From the IMG/VR virus record IMGVR_UViG_3300028837_001289, positions 1 to 42,732 of that record: a DNA stretch of 42,732 nucleotides. One strand, 5' to 3'. Below the pieces are notes generated by a model. The model had not been told where the DNA came from. It was given only the letters and a program-made list of their open reading frames with translations, and ran no database searches. Shown piece after piece: positions 1 through 7,474 of this stretch. Made by a program: the position numbers and the translations under genes. Numbering within the stretch: position 1 is the stretch's first letter; every line of letters begins with the position of its first letter. Source of the DNA: a virus.

Positions 1-1
1 C

Positions 2-127
2 GTTGACAACGCAGATGTTTTGGTTGTCCTTACAGTTTATGCGGTAATAACAATAATTGTATTAATGATTACAGAAGGTATGGCGAAAGACGATGATGAA
101 CCACCGTATGACCCCTTCACCTACTAA
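2..127 (+). CDS. C-terminal fragment of a small membrane protein
   Basis: The frame is open from the window edge to a TAA at 125-127, so the 5' end is missing. The visible 41 residues hold one hydrophobic segment (VLVVLTVYAVITIIVLMI) followed by an acidic, proline-rich tail ending DPFTY. This looks like a single-pass membrane peptide. The next small membrane ORF starts inside its 3' end in another frame, an arrangement seen in phage lysis or membrane gene pairs, but nothing identifies a function. Confidence 0.4.
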   Translation, partial: VDNADVLVVLTVYAVITIIVLMITEGMAKDDDEPPYDPFTY

Positions 128-251
128 CCGCCGCAACTGTGGCACGGCTCGCGTCGTCGCCAACCTGCTGCTCATCGGCTGCCTCGTGTGGCTGGTGTTT
201 GCGGTAGCGGTTGGCTTGGCGATTGGGGTGTATTTGGTATGGACATATTAA
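93..251 (+). CDS. Small single-pass membrane protein, 52 aa
   Basis: ATG at 93 (alternatives at 96 and 108), stop TAA at 249-251. The first 20 residues are basic and Arg/Asn-rich. They are followed by a long hydrophobic stretch (ANLLLIGCLVWLVFAVAVGL and onward to VYLVW), predicting one transmembrane helix with a basic N-terminus. It overlaps the preceding ORF by 35 bases in a different frame. A holin-like or other small membrane role is possible but cannot be assigned from 52 residues. The hydrophobic design and the overlap support it being real. Confidence 0.4.
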   Translation: MMNHRMTPSPTNRRNCGTARVVANLLLIGCLVWLVFAVAVGLAIGVYLVWTY

Positions 252-287
252 CTCGTAGGGATTAATAGTGATATATGGAATAAACAC

Positions 288-315
288 TTGTCACAAAATG
301 TCGCAAAGTTATTAG
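288..315 (+). promoter_or_regulatory. Possible sigma70-type promoter for the plus-strand genes
   Basis: TTGTCA at 288-293 and TATTAG at 310-315 are separated by 16 bases in the AT-rich gap (252-357) before the gene at 358. The -35 is one base from consensus; the -10 is weaker. No other recognisable element is seen in the gap. Confidence 0.3.
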
Positions 316-357
316 TGTTTGTAACGTTTTAGGACAACCACCAAAAAGGGTGTATTC

Positions 358-642
358 ATGAAATATTATGGCGAACCGATGATAAAGTATTTTCACGAAC
401 TGACTGATGAGGAATTCGATAAACTACTTAAAGATGGGGGAATGACATGGAAAGAATGCTCTTATAAATATCCACGCCCAGAATGGTGCAACTATCCAGA
501 CGCAGTTTGCGGATTGACGGGATGTTGGTCTCTTCGAGGACATTGGGGCAACGCTAGACGAATAAGAAAAATCGAGGATTGCGAAGGCTGCGATTTATTA
601 AATGTGGTAACAACGCCCGCCGCTATTACCAAAAGCGGGTGA
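358..642 (+). CDS. Hypothetical Cys-rich protein, 94 aa
   Basis: The start is supported by an AAAGGG Shine-Dalgarno-like stretch about 8 bases before ATG 358. A second Met at residue 8 (MIKYFHELTDEEF) is possible. The protein is charged with an acidic helix (LTDEEFDKLLKDGG), then five cysteines, including C-x5-C and a CEGC pair near the C-terminus, which suggests a small metal-binding fold. I do not recognise the family. It lies 15 bases upstream of another small plus-strand gene and probably shares its transcript. Confidence 0.5.
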   Translation: MKYYGEPMIKYFHELTDEEFDKLLKDGGMTWKECSYKYPRPEWCNYPDAVCGLTGCWSLRGHWGNARRIRKIEDCEGCDLLNVVTTPAAITKSG

Positions 643-657
643 AATGGGAATAAGGAA

Positions 658-1059
658 ATGACAGATATATTGCTCCACGAAGGCAAGTACAGCTTGATCG
701 GTACGGGCGCTCACAAAAGTGATTATTTGTATATGTTTGATCCCCACCGCCCCGCCAACCGTCTCGCCGAATCAGAACGCCGCCCCAAGCACAAGGAACG
801 GCTGTCTAAATACGGTATAAAGATTGTGAGTGACCCCCTGGATGTTGGCGGCTTTGCGTCCGGCACGAGGCTGTCTAAATTTGATTATGATTGTATGCTT
901 TCAAGCTCTGGCTTTACTCTTGGAACAGTCCTGATTAAGAAGGGCATATTATATATTGTGTACGACGACAACGGAAGACAGCGCGTGAAAAACCATAGCA
1001 TCTCAACATCACCCCAAAATCGTGCTCAACCCCCTAAAACGAGCCCTCAGGCGATTTAA
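658..1059 (+). CDS. Hypothetical protein, 133 aa
   Basis: AAGGA lies just upstream of ATG 658 with short spacing. The first 110 residues look like a compact mixed alpha/beta protein (for example GTVLIKKGILYIVYDDNGRQ). The last 20 residues are Ser/Pro/Gln-rich and probably disordered. There is no signal peptide, membrane segment or motif I can name. It sits between two Cys-rich proteins in a plus-strand cluster oriented away from the late operon, so it may be an early or accessory gene. Confidence 0.45.
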   Translation: MTDILLHEGKYSLIGTGAHKSDYLYMFDPHRPANRLAESERRPKHKERLSKYGIKIVSDPLDVGGFASGTRLSKFDYDCMLSSSGFTLGTVLIKKGILYIVYDDNGRQRVKNHSISTSPQNRAQPPKTSPQAI

Positions 1060-1096
1060 TCCTCAAAACGATACGTTGACACATAAGAGAAACTAA

Positions 1097-1771
1097 ATGC
1101 TAAAAAACAAGGAAAAAACATGTTATTCATGCAAAAGCACGAAACCCATTGCTGAATTCTACAAAAACTCCTCAATGTGTCTCTGGTGCAAAGAAACGTA
1201 TGATCTTTATTTGCAAGGCGAGCGTGGGGCATATAACCAAAAACTCCGTCATCCCCCATCGTTTTGTAGAACTTGCTGGTCGTGCTTACACACAAAACCA
1301 TTACCGGAGTTTTACGGAAACACATCGCTATGCAAAACCTGTAGAAACGAAATCATTTTGCGCTTTGCAAATATACGAGGCGGTGATAGGCTAGTTGTTT
1401 TCCCCGCCCCGCCTTATTGCGATATTTGTGAGGCTCCCTGCCCATTATTCCAATCTAACAAGTGGGGGTTATCATGGCTATGCAAAGCTTGTGCGCCTAC
1501 CGCGCATCGCCCTTCCCATCCAAAAGATCTGCTTATTCCAGACGCGGCATGTAGTTTTTGCATTCATGAAGAATCGTGCGTCCATCGCATAAAAATAGGG
1601 TTATGGGTACATTGTGAAAGACCATCTATGGATACACTCCGGCGCGCATTTTATGAGCTTCGAAAACAATCCCCCAAAGACGTTAAGCTAATCCGCTCCG
1701 CAATAAAGAAAGTGCTCCGGCATACGCCGAAGCACGTTCTCAAGGAGGAGATGTCAAATGAAGTCAGGTGA
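1097..1771 (+). CDS. Multi-zinc-ribbon protein, 224 aa
   Basis: The N-terminal half contains two successive copies of the same knuckle: CYSCKSTKPIAEFYKN followed by CLWCKE, then CWSCLHTKPLPEFYGN followed by CKTCRN. Each is a CxxC...CxxC ribbon with a KPxxEFY core, a pattern common in phage and HNH-associated zinc proteins. Further pairs follow (CDICEAPC, CKAC, CSFC and later Cys), giving perhaps four metal sites. The C-terminal 50 residues are basic and helical. No HNH catalytic His-Asn-His set is visible, so I call it a zinc-binding, possibly nucleic-acid-binding protein. The upstream ribosome site is weak. Confidence 0.55.
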   Translation: MLKNKEKTCYSCKSTKPIAEFYKNSSMCLWCKETYDLYLQGERGAYNQKLRHPPSFCRTCWSCLHTKPLPEFYGNTSLCKTCRNEIILRFANIRGGDRLVVFPAPPYCDICEAPCPLFQSNKWGLSWLCKACAPTAHRPSHPKDLLIPDAACSFCIHEESCVHRIKIGLWVHCERPSMDTLRRAFYELRKQSPKDVKLIRSAIKKVLRHTPKHVLKEEMSNEVR

Positions 1772-1806
1772 AAACCTGGCTTTATTCGCTTAGGGGGGGT
1801 GTAGAC

Positions 1807-2280
1807 TTAATCCGTTTCATACTGAAACAGAACTCGCCATAACCCATCGAAATCTTTCCAGAAACCTGTAAATTTATTGTATTGATCGGGGACATCCTGA
1901 TAAGAAACACAATCCTCAAAGATCAAAGTTTTCTTAGACTTACTAATTTCAATCTGCACACCAGCATCCATTTTGTCTATGTCGGCGGCGGGAAGGCAGA
2001 ACGGGTTGGTAACAAACTGCCCATTAATAGACATTTCGAAATTGTAAATCGCAGGAATGACAGTATAGACTTTTTCCACTGGAACTACTTGAGTACCCGC
2101 TTCGAGGAAGAAGTAATAAAATATCCCCTTTCCTTCCTCAACAGGTTTCAACCACACGGCTACATCATGGTTTGAAATATTCTTCGTTCTCAACCTGGTA
2201 AGGTTTATGCCCGTAGCGGCAATCAGCGCGAACGTCAAAACTACTATTAGCAAAATTTGGAACCATCGTAAGTTTTTCAT
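1807..2280 (-). CDS. Membrane-anchored or exported protein, 157 aa
   Basis: A clear AAGGAG lies 6-7 bases before the ATG at 2280. The N-terminus is a signal anchor (MKNLRWFQILLIVVLTFALI) and the remaining 130 residues look like a soluble beta-rich domain with two cysteines (FCLP and FEDC). Expected location is the host envelope facing outward. It is the last gene of the minus-strand operon and converges with the zinc-ribbon gene ending at 1771. Roles such as superinfection exclusion or lysis regulation are possible but no family is recognised. Confidence 0.5.
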   Translation of the reverse strand: MKNLRWFQILLIVVLTFALIAATGINLTRLRTKNISNHDVAVWLKPVEEGKGIFYYFFLEAGTQVVPVEKVYTVIPAIYNFEMSINGQFVTNPFCLPAADIDKMDAGVQIEISKSKKTLIFEDCVSYQDVPDQYNKFTGFWKDFDGLWRVLFQYETD

Positions 2281-2323
2281 ACATTACTCCTTGTGATTAG
2301 TTGATAGTTGAATTGTAGTATCT

Positions 2324-2346
2324 AATCTCCTCCGGGAGATTTTTTT
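2324..2346 (+). terminator. Intrinsic terminator reading rightwards
   Basis: A 7-bp perfect stem (AATCTCC / GGAGATT) with a TCCG loop is followed directly by six T on the plus strand. The T tract exists only in the plus direction. It would therefore stop rightward transcripts (from the plus-strand genes) before they run antisense into the late operon. Confidence 0.6.
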
Positions 2347-2361
2347 GCTTTAAGCACAAAT

Positions 2362-2634
2362 CTATTTTTCAATACACTCGATATAAATTGTGCGTTCGTC
2401 TGTACGACCATCGGTAGTTGTAATCTTGTTTTCAACGGCATAGGTCGCTCCTGCCGTTCCACCGGATAACCACACTGTCGCGATGGTCGTTGTATTAGAA
2501 TCTGAGGTCTCGGTTAATCCAGTTGGAACAGTCCATTCACTTGTGATGATTGTATCATCATTTAGCCAATCCGACCAGTCGACTTGATAATCCAAAATCG
2601 CTTCTGGATCTTTTGTAAATCTATTATCTGCCAT
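2362..2634 (-). CDS. Fibre-tail adaptor (Gp77-like), 90 aa
   Basis: The sequence follows the pattern I associate with the Gp77-like phage fibre-tail adaptor family: KDPEAILDYQVDWSDWL, then VWLSGGTAG, then a TTDGRTDERTIYIE ending. Family members are about 90-110 residues, matching this length. They are thought to sit at the interface between tail tip and fibre. The ATG overlaps the stop of the giant fibre gene by one base (TAATG), implying translational coupling and co-assembly with that fibre. Family recognition is fairly strong from the spaced motifs. Confidence 0.75.
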   Translation of the reverse strand: MADNRFTKDPEAILDYQVDWSDWLNDDTIITSEWTVPTGLTETSDSNTTTIATVWLSGGTAGATYAVENKITTTDGRTDERTIYIECIEK

Positions 2635-5600
2635 TATTCCTCACAAATTACCTTGTATATTCTAACACAAAATTCCGGCGTGTAAACCCTGGTCTCCACA
2701 CAAATTACCTTGTATATTCTAACACAAAATTCCGGCGTGTAAACCCTGGTCTCCACAGGGGTTAAAGTTCTAGATTCATCGTCAACATAATAAATCCTAC
2801 ACTCTGGCGTCTCCGCCGAGGGAGATGCACTTGGGCTTGGAGAAGGACTTTTTGAAACACTTGGGGAAACTGAAGGGCTTGTGCTTGGGGAGACGCTAGG
2901 GCTGACCGACGGAGAGACTGACGGAGATACAGAGGGTGAGACTGACGGACTAACGCTCGGCGATACACTCGGAGATTCGCTTGCGCTTGGGGAAATGCTC
3001 GGACTTACCGATGGGCTGACTGAGGGTGAGACTGACGGACTAACCGAGGGCGAAGCCGAAGGACTGACTGACGGGCTTACCGAGGGGCTTACGCTTGGGG
3101 AAATACTCGCTGATGGTGAAATACTTGGGCTAACAGATGGGCTTGCGCTAGGACTAACCGAAGGACTTACACTCGGCGAGATACTGGGACTTATAGAGGG
3201 CGAAGCGCTGGCGCTTGGGCTTATGCTCAGAGACACCGACGGCGAGACAGATGGGCTTGCACTTGCACTTGGTGAGATAGATGGTGAAACAGATGGTGAT
3301 GCGCTTGGGCTGATGCTTGGCGAAACAGAAGGGCTTACAGACACGCTCGGTGAAACACTCGGCGAAACGCTTGGCGAAATTGAGGGCGATATACTTGGGG
3401 AAACACTTGGGGAAACCGAAGGCGAAACGGAAGGTGAAACGCTAGGCGATACCGACGCGCTTGGGCTTACGGACGGACTGATTGATGGCGAAATACTCGG
3501 AGACACCGAGGGTGAGACAGATGGCGAAATACTTGGAGAAACAGATGCGCTAATACTCGGTGAGACAGAAGGGCTCGCGCTTGGCGAAACGCTTGGGGAA
3601 ACCGAGGGCGAAATACTGGGTGAGACGGAGGCAGATGGACTCACCGATGGTGATACGCTTGGTGAAACCGAAGGACTGATCGACGGGCTAGTTGACGGTG
3701 AAACTGAAGGTGACACACTCGCGCTTGGAGAAACAGATGGGGATACGCTCGGGCTTACACTTGCGCTTGGGGAAATACTTGGAGAAATCGAAGGCGAGAT
3801 TGACGGACTAACTGATGCCGAGGGGGATATGCTTGGACTGACAGAAGGTGATACGCTTGGTGAAACCGAAATCGAGACCGACGGAGACACCGACGGCGAA
3901 ACACTTGGAGAAACACTGGCGGAAGGCGATGGGGATGGGCTTTCCGAGACCGAGACAGACGGAGACACCGAAGGTGATACACTTGGCGAGACCGAAGCAC
4001 TTGGACTTACTGACGGCGAGACAGAAACTGAGACGCTGGGGCTAACGCTTGGGGAGACCGAAGGACTAATGCTTGCGCTTGGACTTATTGAAGGACTTGC
4101 CGACGCAGACACGCTTGGGCTTACGCTCGGAGAAACCGAGGGGCTAACTGAGGCTGACGGAGAAATGCTTGGGCTTACGCTTGGAGAAACACTTACCGAT
4201 ACGGAAGGTGAAACCGACGGACTAACTGATGCACTTGGGGAAATTGAAGGCGACACCGAAACGGAAACCGACGGCGACACCGATGGCGAAATCGAAGGTG
4301 ATACGCTGACAGAAGGGCTTATAGATGGAGAGATTGAGACCGATTCACTTGGAGAAACCGAGGGCGAAACCGACGGGCTTACTGATGCGCTTGGAGAAAT
4401 TGATGGTGAAACGCTCGGAGAGACTGACGGGCTTATGCTTGCGCTAGGTGAAACCGAAGGACTTTCCGAAGGCGAAATACTTGAACTTACCGATGGGCTT
4501 ATGCTTGGGCTTACAGAAGGGCTTGTTGACGGGGAAACCGAAGGAGAAACAGACGGACTCTCGGATGCCGACGGAGATATAGATGGTGAGACACTTGGAG
4601 AAGCCGAAACCGAAACTGAAGGAGAGACAGACGGAGATACTGATGCGCTTGGGGAAAGTGATGGCGATTCGCTCGGGCTTACAGAAATTGAAACCGAGGG
4701 GGAGACACTAGGCGAAACACTAGCCGACGGGCTTAATGATGGGCTGGCGGAAACCGATTCGCTTACCGATACAGATGGTGAAACTGACGGGGAAACAGAT
4801 GCACTTGGCGAAACCGAAGGACTTACCGAAACCGATTCACTTGCACTAATACTTGGGCTTACAGAAGGCGAAACACTTGCTGAAGGACTGATTGACGGAC
4901 TTACACTAGGGCTAATTGAGGGGGAAATGGATGGGCTGATGCTCGGCGAAATGCTCGCACTAGGCGAGATCGAAGGACTGACCGACGGAGAGATACTGGG
5001 ACTTATTGATGGGCTAACTGAAGGCGAAATACTTGCGCTTGGAGAAATCGAAGGACTGATTGATGGGCTTACGCTTGCGCTCGGCGAAATTGATGGGCTT
5101 ACCGAAGGGCTTACGCTCGGACTTACACTTGGACTTATAGATGGGGAAACGGATGCACTAGGACTGATCGAGGGCGACACACTCGGCGAGATTGACGGCG
5201 AAACCGATGGGGACACACTTGGCGAGATTGACGCGCTAGGAGAAATTGAAGGACTAACCGAGGGCGAAACAGACGGAGAAACCGAGGGCGAGACGCTTGC
5301 GCTAGGGGACACCGAGGGTGAAACAGATGGACTTTCTGAGGGAGAAACGCTCGGAGAGACCGAAGGACTGACGCTTGCGGAAGGACTTACACTTGGGGAA
5401 ATTGAAGGACTTACACTTGGGCTTTCTGAAGGCGAGACTGACGGCGAAACGGATGGTGAAACCGAAGGCGAAACGGATGCAGAAGGAGAAATGCTGGGCG
5501 AAACACTTGGACTAATACTTGGGGAAATTGAAGGACTTTCACTTGGAGAAACACTTGCTGATGGACTAACGCTTGGGCTAACAGACGGCGAAACGGATGG

Positions 5601-7454
5601 ACTGACAGATGGTGAAATACTTGGCGAAACACTTGGTGAAACGCTTGGAGATACACTTGCCGAAGGGCTTATACTAGGACTAATGCTTGGGCTAACCGAG
5701 GGCGAGACACTTGGACTTTCTATTGCTGCGCCTTCCCGAATAGTTACCCTTATTTGAGTGACTCTTCCACTAGATTCTTGTGTCGCGTTAAATGCCGATG
5801 CTCCAGCATCGCCAATCTGATCTCCGCTATCATACATATACCCACCATAGTCTTCGGCATTATCCCGCTCCATTGTTGCGCCAGATGGTTGATACCAGCC
5901 AAAGTATTCTCCGGTAGCAATGGGGAAAATATTGTTAGGGAAGTCTACTCCTTCAACAAATGTATTAAGACCTGCACCTAAAACAAAATCTTCCTTGTAA
6001 TATGTGTCAGTAAAATTATTGCTAGACCTCGTGAATACCGCAAACTGAAAACCCGTTGGGTTGTAATCTGCGGGATAGACTTCTATCTGGCTAATATAGC
6101 CATTCTCAAATGGCGATGCTTCACCAAAGACGTATGTGTAGTTGCCGGTTGATGCGGAAGATTGGTTTGCGGGCTCGGTCTTGCAGCCCATGTACAGGGC
6201 GTATTCAATTGTCAGTTTAGGACGATGGGCTGCCGTTGATTTATTGGCTTGGGCAAAATTCTTAAATGAGTTAACAACCGAAGTAAATCTAAGCCACCAC
6301 CCATAATTTGTATATGTTCCATTAACAAAATCCTGTACATCTGATTGCACATCATAGGTATGGTAGCTAGGGTCTACGCTAACTGTTTGTGTATCTGTGG
6401 CAGTTGTAACATAATCGTCATCATCTCCACCCCCCGCGCCCCCAATCCATGCCACAGAACCATTGTGGTTTCGATAATTCCAAGTGCATCCATCAACTCC
6501 TACCCCAGGTGTAGCCCCATTCTCAATACCTTCCCACCATGTAGACAACCCTCTATATATTGCAATATCCCTGTCATCCTCATCCGATTGGTAATGTAGA
6601 TATAATTGTAAGTCGGCACTAAGCACAGTAGAATTAGTGGGAATAGAAGAAACGTCAAATTGTATTAATCCTTTTAGTTCATCTGTGGCACTATTCCACC
6701 AACCAATACAAATATCAACATAATCCCCATAGTTAGTATCAGCCGCCCCTGCATATATTAAAGTATCATTTCCGGCTGTCTCGTCAGGTTGCAACTCTAG
6801 CGTGGGGTCAATCAATGGCTTACTCATTCCCGTCAAATCAGGAAGCGTAAACAATGCGTACCATTGACCCGCCTGTTGAACAAATTTATGTGCTATTTGC
6901 CGTGTGTCGTATGGATTGTCATAATCGTAGACTACCGGCTTTCGCAACCGCATCACCTTCTCGCCGTTAGCATAAATCTGGCCGCCAATTCTGTTTAGCC
7001 CCGTCAACCCAACGGGCATGGCAAATTGTGACCATCTCTCCCAATCAGATTTAAGTAGTATCCCCCACTTGATGTAGTGACCTGCGTGAACAATGTGGGC
7101 GTTCTCGTAATCGGTAGTCCATTTCAGGCGATTGCCTATCCGCGTTCTATTCCCAAATCCAGGGCGCACCCAATTCCCCCCAACTTTTATTAATGGTGCT
7201 CCAAACTCAAAATATCTATCCTGCTCCCGTGTTGGGTGAACTCTAAAGTCGCCATCATCTGCAACCGATACCATAAGCCGCGACGCGCTGACCATGTGCG
7301 GACGCGCGGATATACCACTATCGCCCCAATCAGAATTAATGCGTTTTAATACACCCCCATCATCATACGCAATTGGAGTAATGTGAAATGTCTGGCGGAA
7401 ACGACCTCCGCCAAGCGATTCTATTTCAACATGAGAGTTAAGGAATTCGGACAC
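2634..7454 (-). CDS. Giant modular tail fibre with Ser-Pro repeat stalk, 1,606 aa
   Basis: Four regions can be read. Residues 1-215 are a beta-rich domain of unknown family. Residues about 217-420 resemble a DNRLRE/CBM96-type jelly roll (TLELQPDETAGNDTLIYAG, then KGLIQFDVSSIP and the closing PKLTIEYAL). Residues 421-575 form a compact module starting YMGC and ending IRVTIR; a homologue occurs in the 620-aa fibre gene. Residues about 577-1547 are almost only Ser, Pro, Val, Ile, Ala and Glu in SPSVSPSISPS-type repeats. The C-terminal 60 residues are Cys-containing and include a 19-aa tandem duplication. It is translationally coupled to the fibre-tail adaptor, so a tail-fibre or adhesin role is likely. 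The repeat may be an extended, possibly glycosylated stalk. Confidence 0.75.
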   Translation of the reverse strand: MSEFLNSHVEIESLGGGRFRQTFHITPIAYDDGGVLKRINSDWGDSGISARPHMVSASRLMVSVADDGDFRVHPTREQDRYFEFGAPLIKVGGNWVRPGFGNRTRIGNRLKWTTDYENAHIVHAGHYIKWGILLKSDWERWSQFAMPVGLTGLNRIGGQIYANGEKVMRLRKPVVYDYDNPYDTRQIAHKFVQQAGQWYALFTLPDLTGMSKPLIDPTLELQPDETAGNDTLIYAGAADTNYGDYVDICIGWWNSATDELKGLIQFDVSSIPTNSTVLSADLQLYLHYQSDEDDRDIAIYRGLSTWWEGIENGATPGVGVDGCTWNYRNHNGSVAWIGGAGGGDDDDYVTTATDTQTVSVDPSYHTYDVQSDVQDFVNGTYTNYGWWLRFTSVVNSFKNFAQANKSTAAHRPKLTIEYALYMGCKTEPANQSSASTGNYTYVFGEASPFENGYISQIEVYPADYNPTGFQFAVFTRSSNNFTDTYYKEDFVLGAGLNTFVEGVDFPNNIFPIATGEYFGWYQPSGATMERDNAEDYGGYMYDSGDQIGDAGASAFNATQESSGRVTQIRVTIREGAAIESPSVSPSVSPSISPSISPSASVSPSVSPSVSPSISPSVSPSVSPSVSPSVSPSASVSPSESPSISPSISPSVSPSISPSASVSPSVSPSVSPSVSPSESPSVSPSISPSVSPSASVSPSVSPSVSPSESPSVSPSVSPSASVSPSVSPSVSPSVSPSISPSASISPSVSPSVSPSISPSVSPSISPSASVSPSISPSVSPSVSPSVSPSISPSASVSPSISPSISPSASISPSVSPSISPSISPSVSPSISPSASISPSISPSISPSISPSVSPSISPSASVSPSVSPSISASESVSVSPSVSPSASVSPSVSPSVSVSESVSASPSLSPSASVSPSVSPSVSISVSPSESPSLSPSASVSPSVSPSVSVSASPSVSPSISPSASESPSVSPSVSPSTSPSVSPSISPSVSSSISPSESPSVSPSASISPSVSPSVSPSISPSASVSPSVSPSVSPSESVSISPSISPSVSVSPSISPSVSPSVSVSVSPSISPSASVSPSVSPSVSVSVSPSVSPSISPSASVSPSVSPSVSPSVSASASPSISPSASISPSVSPSVSPSVSVSVSPSVSPSASVSPSVSPSVSPSVSVSESPSPSPSASVSPSVSPSVSPSVSISVSPSVSPSVSPSISPSASVSPSISPSISPSISPSASVSPSVSPSVSPSASVSPSVSPSTSPSISPSVSPSVSPSVSPSASVSPSISPSVSPSVSPSASPSVSPSISASVSPSISPSVSPSVSPSISPSISPSVSPSASVSPSVSPSVSPSVSPSVSPSISPSISPSVSPSVSPSVSVSPSVSPSISPSASPSVSPSISPSASASPSVSPSVSLSISPSASASPSISPSISPSVSPSVSPSASPSVSPSISPSASISPSVSPSVSPSVSPSASPSVSPSVSPSVSPSVSPSISPSASESPSVSPSVSPSVSPSVSPSVSPSVSPSVSPSTSPSVSPSVSKSPSPSPSASPSAETPECRIYYVDDESRTLTPVETRVYTPEFCVRIYKVICVETRVYTPEFCVRIYKVICEE
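2642..2757 (-). repeat. 57-bp perfect tandem duplication at the fibre C-terminus
   Basis: Bases 2642-2700 are repeated without mismatch at 2699-2757. The 57-base period keeps frame and duplicates the 19 residues VETRVYTPEFCVRIYKVIC, so the protein ends with two identical Cys-containing segments. Perfect identity indicates a recent event. Confidence 0.9.
2830..5725 (-). repeat. Ser-Pro (SPS) coding repeat, about 2.9 kb
   Basis: The stretch encodes about 970 residues of hexapeptide-like units SPSVSP with Ile, Ala, Glu or Thr substituted for Val, and occasional SPSASVSPS or SVSVS phase shifts. Ser is written with both AGY and TCN codons and Pro with several codons in irregular order. DNA identity between units is therefore modest although the protein is highly regular. 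The antisense strand is open for 958 codons as a by-product. Confidence 0.9.
5730..6194 (-). other. Shared fibre module (YMGC...IRVT), copy 1
   Basis: About 155 residues of the giant fibre: YMGCKTEPANQ at one end, GFQFAVFTRSSNNFTDTYYK in the middle, EYFGWYQPSGA, then GRVTQIRVTIR. The 620-aa fibre gene has a clear homologue at about 16990-17457 with the same landmarks. The module resembles a small beta-sandwich of the carbohydrate-binding type. In this gene it is followed by an SPS tract; in the other it is flanked by SPS on both sides. Confidence 0.7.
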
Positions 7455-7474
7455 CTAATACCTCGTTGAGTCTA

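Noticed and set aside
2881-5757. 958-codon plus-strand ORF with acidic DGETEGLTLGET-type repeats
   Set aside because: Exact antisense of the Ser-Pro repeat. The open frame follows from the restricted codon set of the sense repeat; it has no ribosome site and ends where the SPS tract ends.
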